Positions 1-7,951 of a DNA stretch of 15,077 nt are shown one piece after another; the first letter of the stretch is position 1; each line of letters starts with the position of its first letter. Source of the DNA: Lachnospiraceae bacterium UBA3820. GTDB taxonomy: Bacteria; Bacillota; Clostridia; Lachnospirales; Lachnospiraceae. A model generated the notes under the pieces. It did not search any database. It saw only the letters and a program-made list of their open reading frames with translations, and was not told where the DNA came from. The position numbers and the translations under genes are program-made. The stretch spans positions 1 through 15,077 of the forward strand of contig DFDU01000077.1 in the NCBI GenBank assembly GCA_002369325.1. The letters are read 5' to 3'.

Positions 1-2116
1 CCGGATATTCACTTCCCTGCGATTTATGTATGGTTACGGCAAATGCATGCTCCAACTCTGAAAGACCGTTAAACGGATAAACAACCGTTCTTCCGTCATC
101 AAAAAGCACTGTAAGTTCTTCGTCGAAATGGCTTATATCACTGATTATACCCATATCTCCGTTGAATACTCCCACACCCTCTTCGATGCAGAAACCTCTT
201 TCTCCGTATACCTTCCATTCAAGCTTATAATTATTTTTTATCTGCATGACCTTATCGCCGGTTCTGAAAATCACGTCATTTTTCTCTATTTCCGCTTTTT
301 TTTGCGAATATGGATTTATAAATTCCTGAAGCTTGACATTTAGTTTTTCAACACCGACTTCATTTTTTTTCATAGGTGTTAATACCTGGATGTCTCTGGG
401 ATTTATCCCAAGATACGGCGGGAGATTTTTCACAATAAGCTCCCTTACCTCATTTGTTATGGCCTGTGCACCCATCCTCGGAATAAAGAAGAAATCCTTG
501 TTTTTATTGGTTATATCCAGATGTTCTCCCTGATTAATCCTGTGCGCATTATATACTATGTCACTTCCGCTTTCCTGTCTGAAAATTTTGGTAAGACTTG
601 TGACAGGAAAACAATCCGAATTTATTATATCCTTCAAGACATTTCCCGGACCGACGGACGGCAGCTGGTTTATATCTCCGACCATAATAAGTCTTGTTCC
701 GTTCATAACAGCCTGTAAAAGCGAATAGAAGATAAAGCTGTCCACCATCGACATCTCGTCAACAATAATGGCATCACACTCAAGAGGATTATCCGCATTT
801 CTTCCGAACTTAAGGGATCTGTGGTCCCTTTCACCCTCTTCCGGAACCCCCGAAAACTCAAGAAGTCTGTGTATCGTTTCCGCAGGCTGTCCTGTAGATT
901 CGGTCATTCTTTTTGCCGCACGACCTGTCGGTGCGCAAAGCCTTATATCCATGCCTTTTTTCAGAAAATATCTTATAATGGCATCAATTATGGTGGTTTT
1001 TCCGGTTCCCGGACCTCCGGTAATAACGGCAACACCCGCAGTTATGGCTGACTTGACCGCTTCTCTTTGCGTATCATCAAGCTTAACCGTCATGTCTTTT
1101 TCAACATCTAAAATCGCAGCCGCAAGCTCATGCTCCGGCATCTCATATCTTAATTGTAAATCCAGAAGCATTTTTGCCGTGTTAAGCTCTATGTAATAAT
1201 TTGAGGCAACATACACGGCATCGATTCCTTCAACATTTTTAATGATAAGTCTTCCCTCTATGGTAAGCTGTGCAAGCTGATCCTCTATGAGCTCGGTAGT
1301 CTCTTCAAAAACTGAAGAAATACTGCTTTCGCTCTCATATTCGGCGTATCCGTAGGAAAAATCCTCATCATAATTTATACCGTCTGTTTCTTTTGTAAGC
1401 AAAATGGTCCTTTTTATCAATTCTTCTTTAGGAAGAAACATATGTCCGTCCATAACCGCCGAATTCAGTACATAAATAATCGCGGAACGCAGTCTGAATT
1501 CGGAATTTTTTTCGATACCCATCCTTCTTGCAATACCGTCGGCGGTTCGAAAACCGATACCTGCTATATCCTCGGCTATTTTATAAGGATTATTTTGAAT
1601 TATTTCATATATTCTGTCGCCGTACTCGTTATATATTTTTATGGCTGTATTAACGGAAATTCCATATTCGGAAAGAAATATAATAACCTGCCTGAATTCC
1701 TTTTTTTCGGCATATGAGGCTGCTATCCCCATCGCTTTTCTTTCGGATATTCCGCTTATTTCTGCCAGTCTTTCCGGCTCTTCTTCGATTATTCTCAGGG
1801 TATCCTGTTTGAATTTTTTGACAATTCTTTTGGCGAGGACCTCGCCTATTCCTTTAACGATTCCAGATGCAAGATATCTTTCGATTCCAAGCAGATTTTC
1901 AGGCATACGGATCTCGCAGCTCGAAAATTTAAATTGAATATCATATTGCGGATGGTTGACATATTCTCCCTCTGCAATAATATACAGGCCCTCTCCTATT
2001 CCAAAAAGAGTGCCTACAAATATTTCATCGCCGTCTTCTCCTTCAACGGAAAAAACGGCGTATCCATTTTCATCATTTTTAAAAATAATTTTCTCTATTA
2101 TACCTTCGCGCGTCAT
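1..2116 (-). CDS. recD2: RecD2-type ATP-dependent 5'-3' DNA helicase, C-terminus cut by window edge
   Basis: SF1B helicase of the RecD2 (YrrC) family, which acts in DNA repair and replication-fork processing in bacteria that lack RecBC partners for it. 705 codons are visible and the frame is still open at base 1, so only the last few dozen residues are missing. Order seen: N-terminal OB-like segment (about 1-70), helix-hairpin-helix region with GIVKGIG (85-91), Walker A GGPGTGKT (367-374), Walker B VDEMSMVD (from 452), motif III GDINQLPS, and the late motif AVTIHKSQGSEYP (693-705) close to the edge. I checked the frame at three separated points and it is continuous. The ATG overlaps the TGA of the upstream flgJ-type gene as ATGA and its own ribosome site is weak (AAGAGA), so translation is probably coupled to flgJ. 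Stand-alone RecD2, not RecD of RecBCD, is supported by the long N-terminal region before Walker A. Confidence 0.95.
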   Translation of the reverse strand, partial: MTREGIIEKIIFKNDENGYAVFSVEGEDGDEIFVGTLFGIGEGLYIIAEGEYVNHPQYDIQFKFSSCEIRMPENLLGIERYLASGIVKGIGEVLAKRIVKKFKQDTLRIIEEEPERLAEISGISERKAMGIAASYAEKKEFRQVIIFLSEYGISVNTAIKIYNEYGDRIYEIIQNNPYKIAEDIAGIGFRTADGIARRMGIEKNSEFRLRSAIIYVLNSAVMDGHMFLPKEELIKRTILLTKETDGINYDEDFSYGYAEYESESSISSVFEETTELIEDQLAQLTIEGRLIIKNVEGIDAVYVASNYYIELNTAKMLLDLQLRYEMPEHELAAAILDVEKDMTVKLDDTQREAVKSAITAGVAVITGGPGTGKTTIIDAIIRYFLKKGMDIRLCAPTGRAAKRMTESTGQPAETIHRLLEFSGVPEEGERDHRSLKFGRNADNPLECDAIIVDEMSMVDSFIFYSLLQAVMNGTRLIMVGDINQLPSVGPGNVLKDIINSDCFPVTSLTKIFRQESGSDIVYNAHRINQGEHLDITNKNKDFFFIPRMGAQAITNEVRELIVKNLPPYLGINPRDIQVLTPMKKNEVGVEKLNVKLQEFINPYSQKKAEIEKNDVIFRTGDKVMQIKNNYKLEWKVYGERGFCIEEGVGVFNGDMGIISDISHFDEELTVLFDDGRTVVYPFNGLSELEHAFAVTIHKSQGSEYP

Positions 2117-2454
2117 AAATCTATCTCTTGTGGTGTATTTCTTTTCATTGATTCATAAAGCTGTTTGGCAAGTCCGATACCGCCCTGGTCCGATACCGAT
2201 TTTGCGTATTGCTGAACACGCATATCACCAAACATTTTCTCGTAATCGCCCTTTTCGTCATCGTCTCTCATAATGGTATTTTCCATGGACTTATAAACCT
2301 GTTCAATCATATATTGCTCGAATTGTTTACAGGCTTCCAGCATTTCCTCATCGGTTTGAGTCTTTTTATCTCTGGACTTAAGATTTTTCTCAACGTCTGT
2401 TGATTGCGTTGATTTAATTATAGATGAATAATCTGTTGTTCCTATAATATCCAT
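2113..2454 (-). CDS. flgJ: Flagellar rod-binding protein, FlgJ N-terminal type (single domain)
   Basis: About 113 residues. The C-terminal two thirds match the rod-binding domain of FlgJ: EACKQFEQYMIEQVYKSM, a charged acidic insert, then a segment with YAKSVSDQGGIGLAKQLYESM. In FlgJ this domain caps the growing rod in the cell wall. The peptidoglycan hydrolase domain found in proteobacterial FlgJ is absent, so wall opening must be done by another protein. An in-frame ATG at 2460 exists, but GGAGG (2462-2466) ends only 1 nt before it and 7 nt before the ATG at 2454, so I chose 2454. It follows flhP by 75 bp and overlaps recD2 by 4 bp. Family assignment is firm; the exact gene symbol is by analogy. 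Confidence 0.85.
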   Translation of the reverse strand: MDIIGTTDYSSIIKSTQSTDVEKNLKSRDKKTQTDEEMLEACKQFEQYMIEQVYKSMENTIMRDDDEKGDYEKMFGDMRVQQYAKSVSDQGGIGLAKQLYESMKRNTPQEIDL

Positions 2455-2480
2455 AACCATTCCTCCCGGCTATCCCATAT

Positions 2481-2503
2481 TTCGGATATTTAAATTATCC
2501 GAA
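2481..2503 (-). other. Hairpin between flhP and flgJ-type gene
   Basis: Perfect 8-bp inverted repeat TTCGGATA / TATCCGAA with a 7-nt AT loop, in the 75-bp gap between flhP and the rod-binding gene, just upstream of its ribosome site. There is no T-run after it on either strand, so it is not a normal intrinsic terminator. It could be an RNA processing or stabilising element that changes the ratio of rod proteins; function is inference only. Confidence 0.45.
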
Positions 2504-2529
2504 CCAACCGTCAAGTGTCACTTTATCGA

Positions 2530-3357
2530 TTATCTGAGATTGTTGGCCTGCTGCATCATTTCGTCAGTTGCCTGAATTGCTTTTGAATTCATTTCATACG
2601 CTCTTTGAGCAACTATAAGATTTACCATCTCATTTGCCACATCTACATTTGATCCTTCTCTGTAGAACTGATGTGTTTTACTCGGTGTAAGTGTTGCATT
2701 TCCCATCTCCGCAACCGCTTCACCCGAGGCAAGTGTTACTGAAAAATTATTATTTCCTTCTTTATGTAATCCTGCCGGATTATTGAACTGGTATAATCCG
2801 AATCTGACTTCACGTCCATTATTCACAAGTGCCTGAAAGTTTCCATCGTCTCCCGCAAATCCGATTTTTCCGGTGTCATCTATCTGAACATCGGTTGCTA
2901 CACGATTTTTCGGAAGAACAATGTTCTGGCCGTTTGAATCCAAAACCGGAAAACCGTCCGAGGTACATAAGAGATTACCGTTGGCCATAGGGGAAACTAT
3001 AAAATTTCCGTCTCTTGTATATTGAAGCTCACCGTTTAAGGTTCTTACCTGAAAGAAACCTTCTCCTTCAATAGCTACAGCAAACGGATCCTCTGTTGCA
3101 AGGAGCTCGCCCTGTGTAAACATGCTCGTAATAGCTGCTGTTCTTGAACCAAGTCCCACTTCTGCCGCTACAGGCTTCAAATCACCTGCATTGTTTGTCG
3201 ATTTGGACTGGAGATTTTGATATAAAAGTGATTTAAAGCTTGCCTGTTGTGTCTTATATCCCGATGTGTTAACATTTGCCACGTTATTAGCTATTGTATC
3301 TACATTTGTCTGCTGTGCTCTCATTCCCGAAGCAGCAGTCCAGAGTGAACGCATCAT
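2530..3357 (-). CDS. flhP: Flagellar rod/hook-basal-body protein, FlgG family (FlhP-like)
   Basis: 275 residues, normal for a distal-rod protein of the FlgG family. The N-terminus (MMRSLWTAASGM, then NNVANVNTSGYK at about 24-35) is the conserved flagellar rod signature, and the C-terminus has SNVDVANEMVNLIVAQRAYE followed by the coiled end ATDEMMQQANNLR. These two ends pack together as the D0 helices of rod subunits exported by the flagellar type III system. The middle (about 80-225) is the variable beta domain. The position directly after a FlgF/FlhO-like gene and mreB/mbl matches the mbl-flhO-flhP order of Bacillus subtilis, which is why I use flhP rather than flgG. AGGAGGT lies 8 nt before the first of two adjacent ATGs. 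Whether the cell also has a separate flgG elsewhere cannot be seen. Confidence 0.9.
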   Translation of the reverse strand: MMRSLWTAASGMRAQQTNVDTIANNVANVNTSGYKTQQASFKSLLYQNLQSKSTNNAGDLKPVAAEVGLGSRTAAITSMFTQGELLATEDPFAVAIEGEGFFQVRTLNGELQYTRDGNFIVSPMANGNLLCTSDGFPVLDSNGQNIVLPKNRVATDVQIDDTGKIGFAGDDGNFQALVNNGREVRFGLYQFNNPAGLHKEGNNNFSVTLASGEAVAEMGNATLTPSKTHQFYREGSNVDVANEMVNLIVAQRAYEMNSKAIQATDEMMQQANNLR

Positions 3358-3379
3358 AATCTTCTACCTCCTATCCTTA

Positions 3380-4159
3380 TCATACCTGACCGATTGTTAC
3401 GGTCTTTTCAAGTATATCATCTATCGTTTGAACCATCTTCTGATTGGTTTCATAGGCTCTTGTAATGGCTATCATATCTACCATTTCAGTTACCATATTT
3501 ACATTGGACATTTCCAGATATCCCTGTGTGAGTGTTGCATCTGCCGGTCTTTGGGTTGCGCCCTCAACCGCCTCGTACATATTTTCACCATAGCTCGATA
3601 AAAAGTCATAACTTTCAAAATCCGTAAGTCCTATGGTCGCCACATAATTATTATCGGCATATATATCTCCGTTCTGACCTATGGCTACGTCAACAAAGTT
3701 GGCATTTGGTATCTGAATCGGATTGCCGTTTTCATCAAGTACGGAATCACCGTCCTTTGTCTGAAGAAATCCTTCCTTGGTTACGGTAAAGTCTCCGTCA
3801 CGAGTATATCTTATATGTGCATTTCCTTCTTTATCTGTCATTCTTATGGTAAAAAAGCCGTTTCCGCCTATGGCTACGTTATATACATCTCCGGTTTCAC
3901 GAAAGCCTCCCTGAGACATATCATAAAATGTTTCACCGATCTTTGTTCCGAGTGCCACTCCGCCGATGCCTCGTTTAATATTCGGTCCTTCGGTATTATC
4001 GTCTATCTTAACAGCAAGCTGCCTTGCAAAGGACTGTGATGTGGCATCTATTTTCTTAAATCCGGTTGTATCGGCATTTGCCATGTTGTTAGTAACAACA
4101 TCCATACGCTTTTCTTCATTTCTGAGTCCGGTCCATGCCGTATAAAGGCCTCTTACCAT
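3380..4159 (-). CDS. flhO: Flagellar rod protein, FlgF/FlgG family (FlhO-like)
   Basis: 259 residues. It starts MVRGLYTAWTGLRNEEKRMD with the rod signature NNMANADTTGFKK (24-36), and ends with SNVNMVTEMVDMIAITRAYE and the terminal helix QKMVQTIDDILEKTVTIG. These are the conserved N- and C-terminal D0 helices of axial flagellar proteins; a shorter variable domain lies between. It is a paralogue of the next gene and probably forms the proximal part of the distal rod. The stop codon of mreB (TAG) is part of this gene's ribosome site (TAGGAGTG, 5 nt from ATG), so ribosomes finishing mreB can restart here. FlgF is the equivalent name in other bacteria; synteny favours FlhO. Confidence 0.88.
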   Translation of the reverse strand: MVRGLYTAWTGLRNEEKRMDVVTNNMANADTTGFKKIDATSQSFARQLAVKIDDNTEGPNIKRGIGGVALGTKIGETFYDMSQGGFRETGDVYNVAIGGNGFFTIRMTDKEGNAHIRYTRDGDFTVTKEGFLQTKDGDSVLDENGNPIQIPNANFVDVAIGQNGDIYADNNYVATIGLTDFESYDFLSSYGENMYEAVEGATQRPADATLTQGYLEMSNVNMVTEMVDMIAITRAYETNQKMVQTIDDILEKTVTIGQV

Positions 4160-4169
4160 AATATCACTC

Positions 4170-5159
4170 CTATTTCTTCTCGCTTAAAAATTCAATATAT
4201 TTTCCGGTTCCTATCGCAACGGCAGTGAGCGGTTCCTCCGCCGTCATGGTTGTAATACCCGTATTTTCTTCTATAAGCTCCTCGAGACCGTGTAAGAGTG
4301 CTCCGCCTCCGGTAAGAACGATACCTCTGTCAGCTATATCCGCCGCAAGCTCCGGAGGTGTTTTTTCAAGAACTGAATGTACCGCATCCACAATCTGTGC
4401 GGTTACTTCCCTTAAGGCTTCCTCCGTTTCATCCGATGAAACAGTTACCGTCTTCGGCAAGCCCGTAACAAGGTTTCTTCCTCGTATCTCCATGGTTATG
4501 TTCTCAGGTCTCTTATAACAGGTTCCTATATTAATTTTTATATCTTCCGCAGTTCTTTCACCTATAAGAAGGTTATGTCTTTTTCTCATAAACCTTACGA
4601 TTGCTTCATCAAAATCGTCTCCGGCAACCTTAATCGAGGTTCCGACAACCGTTCCCTCAAGTGAAATAACCGCAATATCGGAGGTTCCTCCTCCTATATC
4701 AACTATCATATTTCCGCAAGGTCTCGAAATGTCTATTCCTGCGCCTATTGCCGCAGCAACCGGTTCTTCTATAATATAAACATCTCTTGCGCCAGCCTGA
4801 TATGTGGCATATTCAACTGCTTTCTTTTCTACCTCGGTAACTCCCGAAGGTACACATACACTTATTCTCGGTCTTCTTCCGAAAAAGCTCTTTCCTACCG
4901 CTTTTTGAATGAAATATTTAAGCATTTTTTCGGTAATCGTAGAATCAGAAATAACCCCATGCCTGAGTGGACGCACTGCCACTATGTTGCCCGGGGTCCT
5001 TCCCAACATCAGCCTGGCCTCCTCGCCAATAGCTTTTATTCTATCTGCATCTCTGTCATATGCAACAACCGAAGGTTCTCTTAAAACCACACCTTTGCCT
5101 TTTACATAGACAAGTACGCTGGCTGTTCCCAAATCTATCCCTATATCCGAACTTGCCAT
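4170..5159 (-). CDS. mbl: MreB/Mbl-family cell-shape actin
   Basis: 329 residues, usual MreB length. Actin-fold nucleotide motifs are all present: phosphate-1 IGIDLGTAS (6-14), the catalytic Glu region IIEEPVAAAIGAG (129-141), phosphate-2 VDIGGGTSDIAVISL (153-167), and adenosine motif GIVLTGGGALLHG (279-291). MreB proteins polymerise on the inner membrane and direct side-wall synthesis. No mreC or mreD follows; instead flagellar rod genes do, as with mbl in Bacillus subtilis, so this is likely the Mbl-type paralogue rather than the mreBCD copy. AGGAGT sits 7 nt upstream of the ATG. A canonical N-terminal amphipathic helix is not obvious: the protein starts MASSDIGIDLG, so membrane attachment may rely on the internal hydrophobic loop. 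mreB versus mbl is decided only by context. Confidence 0.92.
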   Translation of the reverse strand: MASSDIGIDLGTASVLVYVKGKGVVLREPSVVAYDRDADRIKAIGEEARLMLGRTPGNIVAVRPLRHGVISDSTITEKMLKYFIQKAVGKSFFGRRPRISVCVPSGVTEVEKKAVEYATYQAGARDVYIIEEPVAAAIGAGIDISRPCGNMIVDIGGGTSDIAVISLEGTVVGTSIKVAGDDFDEAIVRFMRKRHNLLIGERTAEDIKINIGTCYKRPENITMEIRGRNLVTGLPKTVTVSSDETEEALREVTAQIVDAVHSVLEKTPPELAADIADRGIVLTGGGALLHGLEELIEENTGITTMTAEEPLTAVAIGTGKYIEFLSEKK

Positions 5160-5199
5160 CGTTTACTCCTTTCCAGCTATCATATATATCGTCATATTT

Positions 5200-6975
5200 T
5201 TAGATTTCATTAGCTTTTCTCAAAATAATTAATGATGCCGGCTCTCCGTCCAGCCATTCCATCTTTATTTCCGTTATATCTACTATGCTGTCGAGCTTCT
5301 CAATATAACTTCTCCATTTTACAACCTTTTCATTGGTCATAAACGGTTTTCTCATGGTTTCTATATTATCAAATCTGTCATGAAGATCACTTATTATAAC
5401 TCTGCTGTCGGTTCCGTAAAAATCATATCCCATAAGCTCATTCATTTTTTTATTGGCAAACAAAACCTCACCCGAATATGCATCTCTCACAAATACACCC
5501 ACATCAAAGTTATTGTATGTCTCTATCAGATGTTTATTCACATTTCTTATATTATCGTCACCCACGGCATTTTCTATCATATTTTGCACTACAAGCGTAA
5601 TACTCTTAAGAAATCTGAGTTCCTCCTTAGAAAAGACTCTTTCATTTCTGTCCTCACAAAAGAAAATCACTCCGTTAAGTTTACCCTTTAAATAAATCGG
5701 ATATGCAATAACGGCTTTCATATTGTAACGCATTATACTTAACTTTGATTCCCTCGTATAATTCGCATTATCAACCAAATGTATTCCGCCGCCGTTTTTT
5801 ATGTTTTGTTCAACTATATACATATTGCCGGCAAGTGTTTCCAGCAAGTCCGAATCCGGCTGTCTTCCCATAATATCAAAGAAATTACGTATCTTATATT
5901 CCTTGGAATTATGCTTTGAACGTGTATATACAAACGAAATCGCAAGATTAAGATGCGTACATACATCCTCCAGCGTTTCCTCTATAACCGAATTTACAGA
6001 ATCGTATAAGCTGCTGTTAATCTTTGACAACGCATTGGATATAATATTTTGCCCGGCAAGCTCATTACGAAGCTTTGCTCCGACTCCTTTTGTTTTTGCT
6101 ATCTCTATTTCAGCTGATATTTTTTTATTTACATAATCCGACATAAACTGCGAAATGTCGCAAAAATCGGAATAATGCTGCTTAAATTTTACATTTTCTT
6201 CAATGGAAAATGCCGCAACAATCCAAATACCCGTCACCATACCGCTCATTCTTATCGGTGCAGCCATAAGATTTCCGCCGCTTGCTATCTTTGATGAATA
6301 AGTAATCGGTTCATTTGCCTCCAAAATTTCTTTTTTCATCTCTTCGAAATTTGTATGGTATTCCGGATTTTCAAATGCATCATAAAAAACTCCAAGATGA
6401 GCTCCGGGACCTGTCGGATTAAAAATCATTTTTCCGTCTATGTCCACATAAGCAGAATAAAGCCCGGTTATATTCGAAAAAGCCTTCATGGCATTTTCCA
6501 TAACCTCATCCTTCTTTAGAAGCTCAAAGCCTTCTTCAACATTTTCAATCTTCTTTTGCTTTTTAGGCGGAGTTTCGAATTTCTTTTTACTTTCATTTGT
6601 TTCATCCACCCGTGAAATATAATATTCCAAAACTACATTTCCGTCTTTTTCCGTGGAAATACTCATTTCGTTTCCGATGTTATAAATTTCTCCGTCATCG
6701 CCAACTATTCTGTACCTTTGGTAATAGTCTTTCGCTTTACAATCTATGGCATCCATCATCAAGGCCTTAACCTTTTCTCTGTCCTCAGGATAAATATAAT
6801 CTTCCGTGAGCTTGAGACCTTTGGTTATCATATCGGCATTCATTCCGATTATGCTTGCATTAGGTGAAATATATTTTAAGGTTGCTTTTTCTTCTTCAAG
6901 ATTATATTCTTTTATAATTACCACGTAACCCGATTTACTCAATGCCTTCAAAAGATATTTGTTTTCAAAAATCAT
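5200..6975 (-). CDS. Multi-domain PAS/GAF sensor protein without recognisable output domain
   Basis: 591 residues, no signal peptide and no membrane segment, so cytosolic. Domains inferred from pattern: PAS with PAC-like strand YQRYRIVGDDGEIYNI (about 15-122); a basic linker (128-142); a PocR/GAF-like ligand domain (about 155-283) with AYVDIDGKMIF and APIRMSGMVTGIWI; a helical linker (285-320); a GAF domain (about 308-470) with VIAYPIYLKGKLNGVIFF; and a final PAS (about 480-589) with GEVLFANKKMNELMGY. Such modules usually feed a GGDEF, EAL, kinase or HTH domain, but the protein stops right after the last PAS. The DNA after the TAA shows only 40 bp before mreB, so no lost output domain is visible there. 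Ribosome site GGGAGGAG lies 5 nt before ATG. It is the first gene of the mreB-rod unit and may work by protein-protein contact. Its exact role is unknown. Confidence 0.75.
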   Translation of the reverse strand: MIFENKYLLKALSKSGYVVIIKEYNLEEEKATLKYISPNASIIGMNADMITKGLKLTEDYIYPEDREKVKALMMDAIDCKAKDYYQRYRIVGDDGEIYNIGNEMSISTEKDGNVVLEYYISRVDETNESKKKFETPPKKQKKIENVEEGFELLKKDEVMENAMKAFSNITGLYSAYVDIDGKMIFNPTGPGAHLGVFYDAFENPEYHTNFEEMKKEILEANEPITYSSKIASGGNLMAAPIRMSGMVTGIWIVAAFSIEENVKFKQHYSDFCDISQFMSDYVNKKISAEIEIAKTKGVGAKLRNELAGQNIISNALSKINSSLYDSVNSVIEETLEDVCTHLNLAISFVYTRSKHNSKEYKIRNFFDIMGRQPDSDLLETLAGNMYIVEQNIKNGGGIHLVDNANYTRESKLSIMRYNMKAVIAYPIYLKGKLNGVIFFCEDRNERVFSKEELRFLKSITLVVQNMIENAVGDDNIRNVNKHLIETYNNFDVGVFVRDAYSGEVLFANKKMNELMGYDFYGTDSRVIISDLHDRFDNIETMRKPFMTNEKVVKWRSYIEKLDSIVDITEIKMEWLDGEPASLIILRKANEI

Positions 6976-7014
6976 ACGGTCTCCTCCCTCATAAGTTTTC
7001 CTTTGTTATAAAAT

Positions 7015-7040
7015 GGCTGCTGCATCTTCATGCAACAGCC
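7015..7040 (-). terminator. Terminator-like hairpin after the DivIVA-like gene
   Basis: An 11-bp stem with one mismatch (GGCTGCTGCAT / ATGCAACAGCC) and a CTTC loop starts 27 bp downstream of the coiled-coil gene. On the minus strand it is followed by ATTTTATAA, a short interrupted T-run, so termination may be partial, with some read-through into the sensor-mreB-rod genes. On the plus strand there is no T-run. Confidence 0.6.
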
Positions 7041-7066
7041 ACATGATAAGTCATCCTATTTGCAAA

Positions 7067-7885
7067 TTATTTTTCCAAATCAGGAAATGCCTGATCTGCA
7101 ACTGCCTTTGTTTCTTTACATGCTTCCACAACATTATCAACAGATTTAAGAAGAGTGGACATATATTCACTAACACTTTCGCATTCTCTTCTCACAGACA
7201 TTCTTGTATTATATGCATCAACTCTTGCCTGATTACGTAATTCCTCGCATTCTGCATTTGTCTGCTCTGTAAGAACACGACAATTATATTCGGTTTCTTC
7301 CCTTAACGAATCAGTTTCTTCCTTAGTCGTACGCTTTAATTCCTCACAATCGGCATAAGTAGTTTCTCTCAACTCCTGGCATGCACTTTGAGTCTCTGAA
7401 TTAAGCCTGTCGCATGCACTTTGAGTCTCGCTTCTCAATCTTTCGCATTCAGCATTGGTCTCGTCTGCAAGTCTTTGACATTCTGCATTGGTCTCCTCTG
7501 TTAATTCCTTACACTCCTTCTGTGTCTGGGCCATAAGAGAATCAGCACTTTCTCTTGCCTGTAAAAGAGTTCTTGAAATAGACTCATATCTCATAGCCGA
7601 CTCTTCTTCTCTTGTCTTGTAGCTCTCTAACTGATCTCTCATCTGAGTAAGCTCAACCTGAAGCTCGTCATTAACCTTTTTAAGATTATCTATGGTGCTG
7701 CTGGATTCATTAAGATTTACCTCTCTCATTGTGTGGAGATTCTTAACCGATTCACTAAGTTTTAATATATTTGCTTTTAATTCCTCGACTTCTTTCTCAT
7801 GTTCCTTATTTAAGTCCTCAATATAAAGCTCTGTAGCCTTCTTATCATAACCACCAAATGATGTTGTTTTTATCTGCAACTCCAT
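7067..7885 (-). CDS. DivIVA-like coiled-coil protein with 11-residue cysteine-bearing repeats
   Basis: 272 residues counted from ATG 7885, which has GGGGA about 9 nt upstream. A longer open frame reaches ATG 8044 but its added 53 residues are read from the leader repeats and have no ribosome site, so I rejected it. The N-terminus (KTTSFGGYDKKATELYIEDLN, 6-26) resembles the DivIVA/GpsB lipid-binding head that marks poles and septa. After a coiled coil (26-120) come ten 11-residue units of the form C-x-x-L-x-x-E-T-x-A-E. Cysteines sit at 125, 136, 147, 158, 169, 180, 202, 213 and 235, all in one 11-residue register; positions 191 (Thr) and 224 (Ala) break it. Eleven-residue periodicity suggests a right-handed or straight coiled coil. 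A role in polar organisation next to mreB and flagellar rod genes is inference; the family link is moderate because only the head resembles DivIVA. Confidence 0.8.
   Translation of the reverse strand: MELQIKTTSFGGYDKKATELYIEDLNKEHEKEVEELKANILKLSESVKNLHTMREVNLNESSSTIDNLKKVNDELQVELTQMRDQLESYKTREEESAMRYESISRTLLQARESADSLMAQTQKECKELTEETNAECQRLADETNAECERLRSETQSACDRLNSETQSACQELRETTYADCEELKRTTKEETDSLREETEYNCRVLTEQTNAECEELRNQARVDAYNTRMSVRRECESVSEYMSTLLKSVDNVVEACKETKAVADQAFPDLEK
7181..7513 (-). repeat. In-frame 33-bp tandem repeats encoding the cysteine hendecads
   Basis: About ten diverged 33-bp units inside the DivIVA-like gene. Sister units still share long DNA stretches, for example GCATTGGTCTC in two neighbouring copies and CACTTTGAGTCTC in two others, which points to recent expansion by slippage or unequal exchange. 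Every unit keeps 33 bp, so reading frame and helix phase are conserved. Confidence 0.8.
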
Positions 7886-7951
7886 CTTAATTATTCCCCT
7901 TTCGCCTTTATATACAAATTTGACGCATATGTCTTTTTTGGTATTACGTCC

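Noticed and set aside
768..1196. Plus-strand open frame of 142 codons
   Set aside because: It is antisense to the conserved Walker A and B region of recD2; no ribosome site and no family resemblance.
2481..2503. Terminator between flhP and the rod-binding gene
   Set aside because: The stem has no T-run on either strand, so I list it only as a hairpin.
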